A stretch of DNA of 5,780 nt from NCBI GenBank assembly GCA_035282865.1, contig DATEVB010000212.1, positions 1 to 5,780 on the forward strand, read 5' to 3'. Position numbers and translations under genes: made by a program. This DNA is from UBA4744 sp035282865. GTDB taxonomy: Bacteria > Actinomycetota > Acidimicrobiia > Spongiisociales > UBA4744. The notes under the pieces are model-generated. The model was not told the DNA's origin, did not search any database, and was given only the letters and a program-made list of their open reading frames with translations. This document shows positions 5,643 to 5,780 of the stretch, in pieces (the stretch's first letter is position 1; the number at the start of each line of letters is the position of its first letter).

Positions 5643-5780
5643 CCTCTCCGCTCGGCCACCGGTCGCTTGCGCTCCCACCCTCTCCGCGCCGCCGCCTGCG
5701 GCTTGGCTCCCACCCTCTCCGCTCCGCCGCCTGCGGCTTGGCTTCCATCCTCTCCGCTCCACTGCCGCTTGCTTGCGCTC
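5643..5780. repeat. Array of about 35-bp imperfect tandem repeats, running off the window
   Basis: Two units, 5671-5705 and 5706-5740, are 35 bp each and identical except for one base (G at 5688, T at 5723). A third at 5741-5776 is diverged, and a fourth begins at 5777. A degenerate partial copy (5643-5669) abuts the MFS promoter. Each unit has a pyrimidine-rich half (CACCCTCTCCGC) and a GC half containing GCCGCCTGCGGC, which can fold into a small hairpin. The period is not a multiple of three, so the array is unlikely to encode a repeat protein. It is an intergenic repeat of unknown role, upstream of the 4379-5626 gene. I see no gene in this stretch. Confidence 0.85.

Noticed and set aside
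5049..5762. 237-codon minus-strand open frame covering the repeat array and the 5' part of the second MFS gene
   Set aside because: It is Arg- and Gly-rich, runs through non-coding repeats whose period is not a multiple of three, and is out of frame with the well-supported MFS protein.
5643..5780. CRISPR array
   Set aside because: Units are contiguous with no unique spacers, copies decay at both sides, and no cas gene is present.

Overview
The window is high-GC DNA with frequent GTG starts, strong GGAGG ribosome sites upstream of some genes and none upstream of others. Its gene content and protein sequences look actinobacterial, possibly Acidimicrobiia-like. That taxonomic reading is inference; there is no rRNA or marker gene here to fix it. 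All genes are protein-coding. I see no tRNA, rRNA, CRISPR array, insertion sequence or phage gene.

Layout, left to right. Positions 2-265 (+) are the 3' end of sucD, the succinyl-CoA synthetase alpha subunit, including its active-site histidine. A short spacer with a 9-bp hairpin follows. Positions 334-618 (+) hold what looks like the C-terminal half of a LysE/RhtB-type amino-acid exporter with no N-terminal half, probably a gene remnant. A 12-helix MFS transporter (615-1934, -) meets it tail to tail, with the two stop codons overlapping. A short divergent region separates this MFS gene from a two-gene plus-strand operon: lemA (1955-2503) and a large DUF2207-type membrane protein with a polyglycine tail (2500-4371). 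A second MFS transporter (4379-5626, -) converges on the operon with only 7 bp between stop codons. The right edge (about 5643-5780) is a non-coding array of roughly 35-bp repeats upstream of the second MFS gene.

Functionally, sucD belongs to the TCA cycle and ends a block that lies mostly outside the window. lemA and the DUF2207 gene are a familiar neighbouring pair of envelope proteins of poorly defined function. Their translation appears coupled. The two MFS genes are separate single-gene transcription units with unknown substrates.

The most notable signals concern gene starts. The DUF2207 gene seems to begin at a CTG overlapping the lemA stop codon. The second MFS gene looks leaderless, with a TANNNT -10 element placed so that transcription would begin on the GTG. 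The first MFS gene has a similar arrangement at an internal GTG. I found no convincing new defence, mobile or biosynthetic system; the window is mainly ordinary chromosomal sequence with a few details worth checking.
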